Made by a program: the position numbers and the translations under genes
Part shown: positions 44,916-55,899 of the stretch, piece after piece
Position numbering within the stretch: the first letter of the stretch is position 1
Layout of the letters: each line of letters opens with the position of its first letter
Notes under the pieces: model-generated
Database searches by the model: none
What the model was told of the DNA's origin: nothing
What the model saw: only the letters and a program-made list of their open reading frames with translations
Assembly: GCA_902728285.1 (NCBI GenBank)
Contig: CACVBU010000271.1
Span: forward strand, 575,371 to 639,370
Length of the DNA: 64,000 nt
Direction: 5' to 3'
Source of the DNA: Clytia hemisphaerica
Lineage: Eukaryota; Cnidaria; Hydrozoa; Leptothecata; Clytiidae

Positions 44916-45600
44916 TTAAAGCTGATTCGTTGTCAACACATTGACAATCGAAGAGGTATTAGCACCCTTCTTCGTTAAGCAATCAGCTAATTGAGATTTT
45001 GAGGGAACCCAAACAAGTTTTGAAATCTCATTATTTTGCAACATTTCACGAATGATTGCAACGTCAACTCGTAGTCTTTTATCAGACAACGACGTTGTTG
45101 AATTAGCAGCATTATACAGTGATTGACTGTCAATATAACACTCAATTCTACAACCTTCAGTTCCCAAAACCTCATTGAGAATGCTTTGGAGCCAATAGCA
45201 CGATTCAGCTGCTTCTACAAGTGCCAGCATTTCAGCTGCAAGAGTGCTCTTTACCACTCTTTTGATCCTCTTTGACTGCCAAGCAATTGGTGACAGTTTC
45301 TTTGAAATATCGTCTGATAGCAGTATGATATAGCCTCCTTGTGATCCTCCATCATTAAGGTTGGCATAGGATGCATCAGAATGCACAACAAATTTTAGGT
45401 GATTGATGTCTTTCAATGGTGGGAGCTTGATCATGACATCATTTTGCAATTTCTTCAACACTTTATTAGCATCTAGGATGTCGGCTACAGTAGCATTCTT
45501 CATCTTTGATGCAAGTTCACAGCAATCAAACAAAATATCTGGTCTGGTTTGCGTAGCAGCCCAATTCATCTGACCAACCAGCATACGTAGCTGCTTTGTT
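44916..45600 (-). pseudogene. Copia pol, RT C-terminus and RNase H (third frame segment)
   Basis: The open frame from 45584 holds MNWAATQTRPDI, the RNase H signature VVHSDASYANLNDGG, LAAEMLALVEAAES, YIDSQSLYNA and the closing WVPSKSQLADCLTKKGA. It is joined to the preceding segment through one extra base in an A run near 45635. The stop is at 44916. Confidence 0.85.
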
Positions 45601-48204
45601 TCACCACCACTTCCTAGTGGTAGATTCCTTTGGGTTTTTTCTCTCTTTGCTGACAGGAATAGGCTTTATTGATTGACAGTATCGTGTTTGTTCAATTTGG
45701 ATTCCATTCTTTGTCTGTGTGATATTGAGTCCAAGATACTTGAACGAACCAGTTTCTTCTGTTCCAATCTCAAACGTTTGTTTGAATGGTTGGATAACTT
45801 TCTGCACAAAATCCATGGTGCCACCCCAGAAGAAATCGTCTACATGAATGACAATTATCCCTTGTAGACTTCCATTTTTGTGAGAGTAGAATAATCCTGC
45901 ATCGTGTTTGCAACATCGAGCCCCAAGTGAGGCCAAAACCTCTTTGACACGAAGGTACCATGCTCTTGGTGCATCTGATAGTCCATACACACAAACATTC
46001 AGTTTCCAGATGTTTTTGTTTTCAACTTCTGGTGGGGGCTTAATGAACACATCCCTATCGATTTGTTTGCCTTGGAGAAAGGCTGCACGAACATCGATGC
46101 TGTTACATTTCCATCCATTTGTCATCATCAAGGTTGAAGCAAGTCTCAAAGCTTCTTTACTACAGGTTGGTGAATTGACTTGAAACGAGCTGTCTTCTTC
46201 AAACCCTCTTGCCACTAATCTAGATTTGATTGATTTCTTTCCATCAATAAACTTTTCAGTGAACACCCATCTTGTTGACACACACTTTTGTCCAGCATCG
46301 GGAACTTCTTGGTAAACGTTGTTTCTTCTCCAATTTGCCAGCTCTTTTTCTTTAGATTCGTTCAGCAAAACTGGGTCAACATCCATTCCGTTGACAGAGT
46401 AAAAGACGGTTTCAGCTTCTTGGGAATCCTCAATTATTGCACCATTTATGCCATTAGCCTCCTCATCACTTGATTCATTTGGATGCCATTCTTGAACACT
46501 GTTCCTCCAATCAATGCACTCGACTGTATTGTCTTCATTTTTAATATTGAGCCAATGTTTGTATTTTCCATTTGCTTTACCAGCCCGAGAAATGACTTCT
46601 ACAGTTTTCCAATTGGTATCATCCCTTGGAAGATATTTAACTTTTTGTTTTGGTTTCGGTAGTGTGACATTTTTCTGTACCACACTATCTTGCATTTGTC
46701 CAGCTACTGATCTAGCGATACCATTCTCTTCAGTTTGTTGCTCAACATTGTTTGTCGGTGTTATTTCTTGTGTGTCATCATCATCGGAATCGCTGTCCAC
46801 ACCTTGAGGGAGCTGTCTAGGAGTTGATGGTGCATCTGGATTTGGTACATCCTCCTGATTTCTTGGTGGGTTGTATTGAACTTCTGACTTCTCGAGCATG
46901 AGTCGGCAAGGGTGTACACGCACATACACACTTCCATGTTTAACCAACACCTGTTGACCATCTTGCCCAATTACTGTACCCAGACCTTTCCATTTTGGAT
47001 CATTTTTCCTTTTGTAATACACAGAGTCCTGAGTGACATATTTCACATCCACAGAACTTCCAACATTGTGTCGCAGAGCTCTTCGAATCTTCTCTGATGC
47101 TTCAGAAGCTACAAAGGCCTTTCTTGCTGAGTGCATGGCGTTTAAGTTGTCACGTACGACTTCACTTGTTGTCATTCCTTCAAGCGCAGGTAGTTTGTCG
47201 GTAAGTACTGATGGGAAATTCGGATTTCTACCAAAAACAAGCTGATTAGGACTGAAACCATGGATATTGTGTAATGCATTCTTTGCGCTAACTGCCCACG
47301 ATAATGCGATTTGTAATTCACAATCTACATCCCTCACAATCTTGGTAACATTCTCTCCAATGATTCCATTATGTCGCTCAACCAATCCATTGCTCCATGG
47401 GCTTTCAGCAGCTGTAGTCTTGATTTTGATATTGAGATTTTCACAAAAATCTTGGAACTCTTGATTGTCGAACTCACCCCCATTGTCAACAAGAAACTTA
47501 TTTGGGTAACCAAAAATCTTTATCCAGATGTCAAATAACTGTCCAACGATAACTTCTTTCTTCTTGCTCTTGATGACCGATGATGCACTGTACCGAGTTG
47601 CATGATCAACTAGATGCAAAAACCATGTTTTAGAGGATCCTTCTTTCCACTCCTTCAAGTCCATAGCAACAGTTTCGTTTAAGTGATGTGCCATCGACAA
47701 ACCAACAACAGGTCTTTGGGGTGTCTTTTTGTACACTTGACATATCTTGCAAGACTCGCACACCTTTTTCAGAACGTCAATATTTTCTTGATCATCAACG
47801 CCAGCATCTTTCAAAAGACTTTTGATTCGGTGATAGGGCGCATGACTAAACTGTCTGTGTAGTTTTTGCATCATTCCTTTCTTCTCTTCTACTGAGTTTG
47901 TAGAACCAAATAAAGCCAAACTATCGCATTCAGATTTTCTGTTGCTGTTGAGATCATTTGTGCAATATCCGAGTGGGATGCAATAGTGACCAGAGGAAGT
48001 GAACATAAGCTTTTGAGTTTGTCCAGAAATTGTGACGTTGTCGTGGATGAAATCAATATTCATTTCAGCCTTTTTCATGGCATCTTTGCTCAAAAGTAAA
48101 GGTAAGTCTCCATCGATGACATCAGTTTCGATAAATACATTCTTTCCTCCAATGTATGCTGGTACCTTTACTTTCTTCAAGGATTCCACAATCTCCATTG
48201 CCAA
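45601..48204 (-). pseudogene. Copia pol: protease end, integrase, reverse transcriptase
   Basis: 867 open codons. Integrase: His-His-Cys-Cys zinc region (HRQFSHAPYHRI, then CESCKICQ), catalytic Asp in VAMDLKEW, Asp in VDNGGEFDNQEF and Glu in VERHNG. RT: RLVARGFEED, FLQGKQIDRDVFIKPP, CVYGLSDAPRAWY and the catalytic IVIHVDDFFWGG, where HVDD replaces the more usual YVDD. It copies RNA to DNA and inserts it. Both ends of this frame are frameshift points. Confidence 0.9.
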
Positions 48205-49305
48205 ACTTGAAGCTTGTGCTGCTTTTGAATTCCTTCACAGTTGATAGTTGATTTTTGTCCAGTGTCTCTAGATAGCATCCAAGCCACGTTTTTCCACATA
48301 CATTCTTTGTACATCCAGAGTCCAACACTGCTGTGCCAAGGGTTTCTCCCACAAACTGCTTTAAAGTGTCACTAAATAAGGCTATCTCATCATCTTCTTT
48401 GCTCTTGTTCTTGTGCTTCATTAGATTGTCATATGAATCAGGACAATCCCTGGCCCAATGAAACACTGATCCACAAACCATACAAGTTGAAGGAGCACTG
48501 TCTGGTCCAGATGGGTTTCGTCTTGGTTTTCCATCTTGATGTCTTCTTTCCGCACCACCATGCTGTCCACGACCTCCTCTACCTCTAAAATTGAATCGTC
48601 CACGATTAGGTCGAGATCTTCCACCACGATTTGATCTATCACGGTAATTTCCATAGTAAACTTCTTCTGCTTCCTCGTCTCTGCTTGTTGTCTCAAATGT
48701 CATCTCATCTCGCGACTCAAACTTCACCTGATTGTTTACAGCACCTACATCCTTGCTCTTGTTTGAAGATACCGAGAGGCTCAAATCTCCAAAAACCTTG
48801 CGTAGTTGGTCTTTCATTGAATTGTAAGATAGCTCAGTCATTGTTGCTCTAATTAACTTTTCGTGTGAATCTGAGATGTTTGCATTATTGAGGAACTCGT
48901 ACGCTAAGATACCATCAGGAAGAATCATTTCGTAAGCTTTGGCTTTGTTGTACAGGCGTTCAAACTCGACAACAAAATCTGCAATTGGCATATCATTGGG
49001 TTGTTTAAACTTCCGAAAACTGTCATATGCTTGAAACGAGAGTTGCAGCTTATCTTTGAGATACAGTTTATCTAGTTGTGCAAGCACCTTGCTCACACCA
49101 TCATCTTTATTTAACTCGTCCACCTCTAACTCCAGCGCGCAGCTTCCCTTGCTTTGCCTTCAAGAGATAATAAAATTGCCAAGCCCTGCTTCTTCTTCTC
49201 CAACGAAGTGAAGAGCTGCCAAATGGTTATTTCCTTCTTCCAGTTTTCGTAAGGAACATCCTCCTTCAATGCCGGCGGGGCTTTGATATCATTCTTGTTT
49301 GCCAT
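48205..49305 (-). pseudogene. Copia gag and protease start
   Basis: It begins at ATG 49305 (MANKNDIKAPPALKEDVP). The frame breaks near 49135, where a GC dinucleotide appears once too often (stop 49128-49126), and continues in the second frame from about 49123. Visible: a capsid-like helical region, an RGG-rich stretch (SNRGGRSRPNRGRFNFRGRG), the zinc knuckle CMVCGSVFHWARDC (CX2CX4HX4C), and the aspartic protease motif LDSGCTKNV. One extra T near 48215 shifts into pol. Confidence 0.85.
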
Positions 49306-49320
49306 AGTGGATCGTTGTTC

Positions 49321-49332
49321 CCTCTGCTACCA
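49321..49332 (-). promoter_or_regulatory. Copia primer binding site
   Basis: TGGTAGCAGAGG on the minus strand, two bases inside the 5' LTR. It is complementary over 12 bases to the 3' end of animal initiator tRNA-Met (ending CCTCTGCTACCA). Confidence 0.8.
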
Positions 49333-49334
49333 AA

Positions 49335-49569
49335 TGTTAAATAGGTATTTACCAACCTAGTGATTGCTGATCCTTGCTTGACCGGATGCAATATAAACCA
49401 ATATAATAAGTCTTCCCAACAGAAGACTTGATGAACACAATCCAACTTGAACCAACACAAGAATCAATATGAACGTTTACCATTTACAGATTACACATAA
49501 AGCCCCACTGGCTATCATATATTATTGTTTATCACTTTGTATTATTCATCTATAAGGTAGAGATTAACA
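49335..49569 (-). repeat. Copia 5' LTR
   Basis: 235 bp beginning TGTTAATCTC and ending ATTTAACA on the minus strand, the standard TG...CA ends with TGTTA/TAACA symmetry. Confidence 0.9.
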
Positions 49570-50110
49570 CCCATGTTTCCATTTTCTCTATTCTTGACTT
49601 ACTCTGGGGTCTAATAAATAGAAGATTCTTGCTAATTCTTGCTATGTACGCGCGCCCTGTTGCTAAGACCTTTGTTTGAAATTGAAACCAAAATAATTTA
49701 GCGCACACTGCTGTTCCCGTAATATCGATAAAGTAAAAGGAAGCCCTGACTGGTTGTGTCAACTTGTCAGCATTGTATTACTGTAAAGGGAAAGATAAGT
49801 GGTAAGAATAGCCTAGTTTCTAATCCAGATATATGTCTAGAAAAGCTGCATCTGAAAAAAGTAATTAACTATTCACGTCATTTTTTTATCTCTATTTCTT
49901 GGCTATTATCTAACAGGCCTTGCAATGAGATGAATATATGTCAGCGAGAGCCTGAATTGAATTGAGTTGAAACCACCCCCCCCCCCATCCCCCGTTAAGT
50001 TTACAGATCTGAAAATACCACGCTAGATTTTATGGATTTTAGTAGATATCTGTGTTGCAGAGCGCGCATAAACTCCCACATGTTTCACTACAGAATTTCT
50101 TTCATATTTC
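49570..50110. other. No gene seen
   Basis: Flank of the Copia element. Short open frames only. A C run lies near 49976. Confidence 0.4.
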
Positions 50111-50112
50111 GG

Positions 50113-50225
50113 TAGGACCCTCTCGACGCACCGGACTGTCCGGTGTCAGTCCGTTTTGCATACAGGGAACTTTGGACGTCGGAAACAAAAAATTCGGTCG
50201 GGTCAGCAGGGTCCTATTTTGGTTT
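50113..50225. repeat. Imperfect hairpin, possible MITE
   Basis: TAGGACCCTCTCGAC at the left and CAGCAGGGTCCTA at the right form weak inverted ends; between them GGACTGTCCGGTGTCAGTCC makes a local hairpin. Boundaries are approximate. Confidence 0.4.
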
Positions 50226-50320
50226 AGAAGCCTACTCTGTGCAAAAGAGCAATTGTGTCTTTTTTAATATATACCCCTTTCATTAACTCAAATCAAATAA
50301 CTTTGGAGGTTCGGTGAAAC

Positions 50321-51006
50321 CAGACGGTCTCAATCGAACAAATCGAACGCCGAATCAATTGAACACAATTGAACACAATCAAATAATTGCAATTCGATTG
50401 TTGAACGCAATCGAATCGCAAGCGAATATTACCCAGGATTTGCCGTTTGATTGCTTCGATTATGTTCGATTGTATCGATTATGTTTGAGTACGTTCGATT
50501 GATTTAGATTTTATTCGCTTTCGTACGATATTTAATAAGCGCTCGGCCGCCCACGCTAAAAAGCTCTAACAGGGTGATCCAATTTAATTTAATCGCAATC
50601 AAACTCATCGAACATAATCGCAATCGAACCAATGGAACATAGTCAACTATTAACTGAACCAATAGACCTATTTTCATTCTGTTGAATAATTATGTAGTCC
50701 AGCCATAAAAACAATGGTAGAGCCATGCATAATTACTGTATCATGCATATTGTAATAATTATGCATGGTTTTATCATTGTTTTTCTGCTGGACTACATAA
50801 TTATTCAACAGGGTGGCCTCTTTGAAAAAAGGTCTATCTGACCTTACTCGAACGCAATCGAACGCAATCGAATATTACCCAAGAATCAGCCGTTTGATTG
50901 AGATTCGATTATGTTCGACAATCGAATCGCAATTATTCGATTGTTGCGTTCAATTACGTACGATTCGTTCGATTTTTGTTCGAAGTTGTTCGATTGACGC
51001 CGTCTG
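50321..51006. mobile_element. hAT-like non-autonomous element, 8 bp target duplication
   Basis: 686 bp with ends CAGACGG and CCGTCTG, flanked by GGTGAAAC (50313-50320) and GGTGAAAT (51007-51014). The intact family C copy has a single GGTGAAAT at this point, confirming the duplication. The inner sequence is a degenerate series of AATCGAAC/GTTCGATT words on both arms. An 8 bp duplication and CAG ends suit hAT. Its middle is split by another MITE. Confidence 0.75.
50664..50837. mobile_element. Palindromic MITE nested in the hAT-like element
   Basis: The core arms CTGTTGAATAATTATGTAGT (from 50679) and ACTACATAATTATTCAACAG (to 50811) are nearly perfect over about 55 bp. Weaker pairing (TAGACCTATTTTCA with GAAAAAAGGTCTA) extends the palindrome outward. 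No coding capacity. Confidence 0.75.
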
Positions 51007-51049
51007 GGTGAAATGGTGGCTGAATTGCCATCCCATGTTTTGTCAGATA

Positions 51050-52140
51050 CCAGACAGTTACATCAAAATGCCTCGAAAATGTCAATATGAAAATTGCGTA
51101 ATCAGAGAACGTATGTCTCGCTCATTATAAAAAGGCCGAGACAAACTTTCAATAATTGGATTGTAACATCGAGTTAAGTCTCTTTTGTTAAGTCACCAGG
51201 GGGTAAATAAAACAGACCTTGATACATTTATCGTTCGTTTCAACTTGACGATTCGTTTAAAACTCAGCCTCCTAAATATTTGGGGTAGGTAAAATGTGTA
51301 CAAAGAAATTCATACTTTTCCAACCCGGCAAATCTTTAAAAAAGAAGCGAACAATAAAATATAATTACCCTTTCCAAATAAACCTCTTCGGTGGCGAGCG
51401 TAGTCTACTCTGACGTAATTGTAAAATTTATGTGATGGGAGTTTGACATAGTGATGTAATGTTGTTTGGGGAATTATGAAGTTCTCTGGAATTTCGATTG
51501 CATTTATTCAGGTTGATTTTTTATGACTTCTAATGGTACTTTTTCTAACGAGTTTGATTACTCTGTTCTCACACTTATGTCTTTTTTTTTCGCGTCCTTT
51601 TCCGTGATTACTTTGATTTATATTTTTAAAGACAGGTAAGAAGGCATATTGATGTAACTGCCAGACCCCCGCGCTCGATAGGATCGATCATCGGAACGGC
51701 TCGATGACGATCATCGGAACGGCTCGATGACGGATCGATATGTGATCGATGGATTACTTAACGATCCGGATAGAAGATCGATGGAAGATTCAGCCATTAA
51801 AAAAGTCTTGAGTATCGATCCTTTGTTGATCCATTATCAAGCTAGTATTTCAATTGAGTATATATATCGATTCGTCATCAATCGTTAATCGATTCGTCAT
51901 TGATGGTTAATCGATTTGTCATCGATCGTTAATTGATTTGTTATCGATAGGGTCGATAAGATCGATAAAAGATCGATGATAGATCGATAAATAATCGATA
52001 ACTAATCATAAGCTTAAAAAAATCTTGAGTATCAATCCTCTATCGATCTCCTATCCGGATCGTTAAGTAATCCATCGATCACATATTGATCTGTCATCGA
52101 GCCGTTCCGATGATCGATCCTATCGAGCGCGGGAGTCTGG
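51050..52140. mobile_element. Non-autonomous DNA element with 6 bp CAGATA duplication
   Basis: 1091 bp with short ends CCAGAC and GTCTGG, flanked by CAGATA (51044-51049 and 52141-52146). The intact family C copy at 55485 has one CAGATA here, which proves the insertion. Its right half (51661-52140) is a large inverted repeat rich in ATCGAT, with arms starting CCAGACCCCCGCGCTCGATA and ending with its near complement; the left arm has an extra tandem copy of ATCATCGGAACGGCTCGATG. About 16 bp in, an ATG opens MPRKCQYENC. Confidence 0.65.
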
Positions 52141-52562
52141 CAGATAGTCCTAAGTTAGAGCAGTTGACGGTAGGATAGGAGTTTAAGCTTTTAGACTGTC
52201 TATATATAATTCTGACACGCTTTTTATCTGCTGTATTATAGCCTCCTTTTCAAAAATTTTCCACCCCGGACATTTTTATTCCAACCCCCCCCCCCGCTAA
52301 TCAAGTTTTGAGATTTTTTCCAACCCCCCCCTCTCCCTTATTCCAAACCCCCCGGCTATTAGTATTAAATTTTAGGGTACTGTACCCGACATGAGTACAT
52401 ATGCTTGAATTTTTCCATTTTTTGTCCTGATTCTCAAATGTTCCCTGAATTTTGACAAAAAAATTCCCTGATTTTCTGAAGAATCAGGTTTTGCTTGAAA
52501 CTTGAGAAAAATTGTGTGAATGGTGAATGCTTGAATTTCAAAAAAAACTGGGGGTATTTAAA

Positions 52563-53817
52563 ACGACCCTGCCTATGCCCCGGACAGTCCGGGGTTTTTT
52601 TGATGCGTGCCCGGGGTCCGTATTATTTGTTTTTGAGAGACTACCCCGGACGCCCCAGACAGCCCGCGCGGTCGCTTTTTATAGAATCGCTGACCGCGCG
52701 GGCTTTTTTCTAATTCATTGAAATATTCTTCCGTGGACAGTAATGTCCTGATTTTGGCGTTTCATGTGTGAGGCCTGTATTTGAACCTTAAATAGGGAGG
52801 TCGGGCCTTACGCGTGCGGCAGTAACAAAACATAGATTTTTGAAAAAAAATATTCAAGCTTACATACCTCAAGGAAGGAAACCTCTTTTGACATAAGTAT
52901 TTTTTCCAAAGTGTAGAGAATTTATTCAGCTTTCTTTTGCAGAAAAAATCAGCACATCATGTCTTCATTTTCCTTCAAAATTTGAAAATGAGTACTCGCG
53001 GGTGAGTTTTTTCAAACTTCTTGTTCGCGGCACGGCAAAATTTTTTATCCGGGGGTTCTAAAATCCAAAGCGCTAGCCACCCGAAACAGCTATCGACCTG
53101 GAATTTTTTGCATCGTTCCCCGCGATAGTTTAGCTTTTGAGACGTACCACGTTCGTTGGTTGGAGCAACGTATATTTTTCAGGAAGTCAAATTATGTACT
53201 TAAAATGCGTTTTTTTCATTGAAAAAATCAAATTTTTTTATCGAACGTGAATTTTTTAGAAAGAACAATGTTATTTCTTTCCAAATGTGAAAAAAGTAAG
53301 AATCAAGCTGTTTTCGGTGGCAAGCGCTAAGGGAAAGATTATGGTGTAATTACCCCCGTTTCAGCTACATCTACGGAAAATAAAACTCGCACCAAGCCTC
53401 CCGCGCGGAATTTTTCATAAAACACTTTCGCTTTTGGTGCCGTGATGAAGGTTCAAAGTGGCTGGCGATGTGTGCACGAAAATGCTTGAAAAATTTAACT
53501 TCAAAATGGAATATCTTTGGAACTTTAAAGAATTGGAAGGTAAATGACCCCTCATTTTTCTTCTGATGGTTATGGCTTTCCATTAAACTTGGTTTGGTAT
53601 TCTGCAAGTAAGTTTGAAATTTCCTCTGACCACCCTACCTTAAATCTCAAGCGTGGTTTGTTCAGCAATCAAATTCTAAAATCTAACCGAAAGCTGAAAA
53701 ATGGATCCTGATCAGACAGAGAAAGGTAAGTAAAGTTAGTTTTTTTATTTTTAATTAATTTATTAACCTTGCCTATTGCCCCCCCCCCCGGACTGTCCGG
53801 GGCATAGGCAGGGTCGT
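52563..53817. mobile_element. Non-autonomous DNA element with 8 bp TATTTAAA duplication
   Basis: 1255 bp flanked by TATTTAAA (52555-52562 and 53818-53825). The ends are inverted: ACGACCCTGCCTATGCCCCG followed by GACAGTCCGG at the left, and the exact complement to GGGTCGT at the right, about 32 bp. Near the left end a strong hairpin, GCCCGCGCGGTC with GACCGCGCGGGC followed by T's, lies at 52665-52710. No transposase is seen; the frames inside show no family. Confidence 0.8.
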
Positions 53818-53825
53818 TATTTAAA

Positions 53826-54384
53826 TTTAATTTTATGGCGAATGTGTGAAATTTGAGTCTGTCTTCAAGGAAAATTTGCTTTGTTTAACAATATTTGAAA
53901 ATGACCTAAATTACCATCAAAATTTAAACCTGATGTATACATTTGAGCCACTGTGAACTTAAAGTAAAACAAAGTAAAAATCACCTGAAAGTCGAGAAGC
54001 GTGCAGAATTCTCCGCCATTTTGTTTGAAAACGAAAGTGGAATAAGCGGGAGCGAGATTCAGATAGTCGAGTGACGTCATAATTTTAACTTGAACGACGT
54101 CATAAGCGAGCTAACTCGAAGTTTTCTTACTCGACAACCCAGGGTCGAATCTTTCTAAAGTTATATGTACCTCAGGTGACTAATCAATGCAGTTATCAGA
54201 CCCGTAGCAACCGGGGGGGGGGAGGGCCACAGGGGCATCCCCCCAAAAAAAAGTAGGTAGCTTTGAAAAATCTTGTATTGATGGCTTCATTTTGAACATA
54301 ATCCTTTAATTTTAATTAGATGCATCTTCCTGCAATCTAGACACCTTAGGGAAGTTGCGAATTTTTTTTTCCTCGGGCCAAACC
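53826..54384. other. No gene seen
   Basis: Contains two TGACGTCAT-like sites near 54074 and 54096 that recall the arms of the Mutator-like element at 16125, but no ends could be traced. A G run lies at 54211. Confidence 0.35.
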
Positions 54385-54585
54385 ATGGCTGACCCTCGGT
54401 TTATGTTTCTCACTTTGCCACCTCAAAATGAAAATGCTTCCTACGGGCCCGGTTATTGTCTTTGTTTGATAAAACATAAGAAGACCGTGCATACTTCTAA
54501 TTCGGGGCTGTTTGAGAATTTTGCTAAATTGTGTAAAAACAAGAGCCGCAAAGATGCGGATAAATATTTCCTTTACAAATGTTAA
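54385..54585 (+). CDS. Small open frame of raised G+C, doubtful
   Basis: 66 codons from ATG 54385 to TAA 54585. Its base composition is richer in G+C than the flanks, and the protein (MADPRFMFLTLPPQNE, then GYCLCLIKHKKTV and CKNKSRKDADKYF) looks like folded-protein sequence with several Cys and Lys. I recognise no family and see no splice partner. It may be the start of a gene, a transposon fragment, or chance. Confidence 0.25.
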   Translation: MADPRFMFLTLPPQNENASYGPGYCLCLIKHKKTVHTSNSGLFENFAKLCKNKSRKDADKYFLYKC

Positions 54586-54589
54586 AATA

Positions 54590-55480
54590 ATAATTGATGT
54601 CCTCAAAAGATTTCAAAATGCTTTAAATCTCAGATAACATCAAGCAACACAAGTCCCTAAGAATTTCAAAATTCCATTTATGTTATTGCCAGTATTTACA
54701 GGATTATTCATAAGATGACTGTAGGTTCAAAGCTACGGATCACGGAATATATCCAAGCTGAACCCGACTGAGAACAACAATGCAGTAATCAAATTGGCTG
54801 GAACTTTAATTTTCGTTAGGTGGACTTTAAATGGATTTTAGTATTATACTAGCGGTCACCCGGCGTCGCACCGCCAAAGTAGAGTGTTGTTGAATACATC
54901 AAAAGACCTGATCATATAATTATTATTTTAAGCGCTGATTTCCAGAAATATTATATAGCCAAAAAGGGCTAATATTTAAAATGAAAGAATGACAAAAAGG
55001 AGAATATTTCAGTAAGAAAACCAAAGAAAATTTTATATATTTTCAAAATGAGATGAAATATTTTGCATTATACTTTCATATATAAAATATTGTAAAAAAT
55101 GTAAAAATTTAAAGTAACTTTTGGAGTTTTGTGAAATAATGTATGTGCTAAAAAGTAAAAATCTTTCAAAACAGGGAAAAAATTTCATATTATCCGACAG
55201 AATAATCTCATTTTTATATACAGTACAGGGAAACATTTCATAATCTGAAAGAATGTCGATAGGAAAAAATTCCCCTAACACAGAAGCCATTTTATGATTT
55301 CCAAAAGCATGCTGCAAGAGCAAAAAATGTCACATACTTGGAAACAATCAAAACTTCCAAAAAAATGTCAGAAAATAAAATAAATTGTCATGCAAGGAAA
55401 TCACTTGAGTTTTCTTCATTTTTTAAATGCATGTGGAAGAAAATGTCAAGTTCACGACAAAAGTTTCCACGTTTTAAATG
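54590..55480. other. No gene seen
   Basis: AT-rich sequence. The motif TTTCCACGTTTTAAATG recurs at 55465 and 55976, on either side of the MITE at 55485, with GACAAAAGTTTCCACG at 55455 and 55917, suggesting that the MITE inserted into an older repeat. Confidence 0.4.
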
Positions 55481-55484
55481 TACA

Positions 55485-55897
55485 TACCGTCAACTGCTTT
55501 AACTTGGGACGATTGGTCGAAACATGGGACTGTTTGATATCTGGTCTGTATTTTCACTAATTTGTTAAATCTCTTTGACAACAAATTTGTTTTGATAACT
55601 CCACAAAGTTTATCAATCATACTTCCTTTCATAACATGTCACGATAACTTTCACTGATAGCGAAGATTGGAGAATTAGAGAATGCCCGCTGCCTAACCGC
55701 CTATCGCCCGATGGGATTAACAAATAACGCGTGTGTAACTTGCCGCACGAGTGACGTCAAATGCTTCATCGTTTTGCCATTTTTTAATACGCCGTTCATT
55801 AACTCAAATCAAATGACTTTGGAGGTTCGGTGAAATGGTGGCCAAATTGTTGTCCCATGTTTTGTCAGATAGTCCCAAGTTGGAGCAGTTGACGGTA
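55485..55897. mobile_element. MITE family C, complete copy
   Basis: 413 bp with ends TACCGTCAACTGC and AAGTTGGAGCAGTTGACGGT. Longer than the 14983 copy. It contains GGTTCGGTGAAATGGTGG and TTTGTCAGATAGTCCC, the uninterrupted target sites for the two insertions at 50-52 kb. Confidence 0.85.
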
Positions 55898-55899
55898 AA

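Larger units (their letters stand above)
44377..49569 (-). mobile_element. Copia (Ty1/copia) LTR retrotransposon
   Basis: About 5.2 kb read on the minus strand: 5' LTR 49569-49335, primer binding site, gag, protease, integrase, reverse transcriptase, RNase H, 3' LTR 44604-44377. Integrase before RT defines the Copia order. The LTRs appear identical over their shared 228 bp, which suggests recent insertion, yet the coding region has three frameshifts (near 49135, 48215 and 45635). No 5 bp target duplication is visible at the outer ends. Confidence 0.9.
50274..52172. mobile_element. MITE family C, copy broken by two later insertions
   Basis: Three pieces align in order with the intact copy at 55485-55897: 50281-50320 (AACTCAAATCAAATAACTTT, then GGTTCGGTGAAAC), 51007-51049 (GGTGAAATGGTGGCTGAATT, then GTTTTGTCAGATA) and 52141-52172 (CAGATAGTCC, then AGAGCAGTTGACGGTA). 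The left TACCGTCAACTG end is not found here. Confidence 0.75.
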
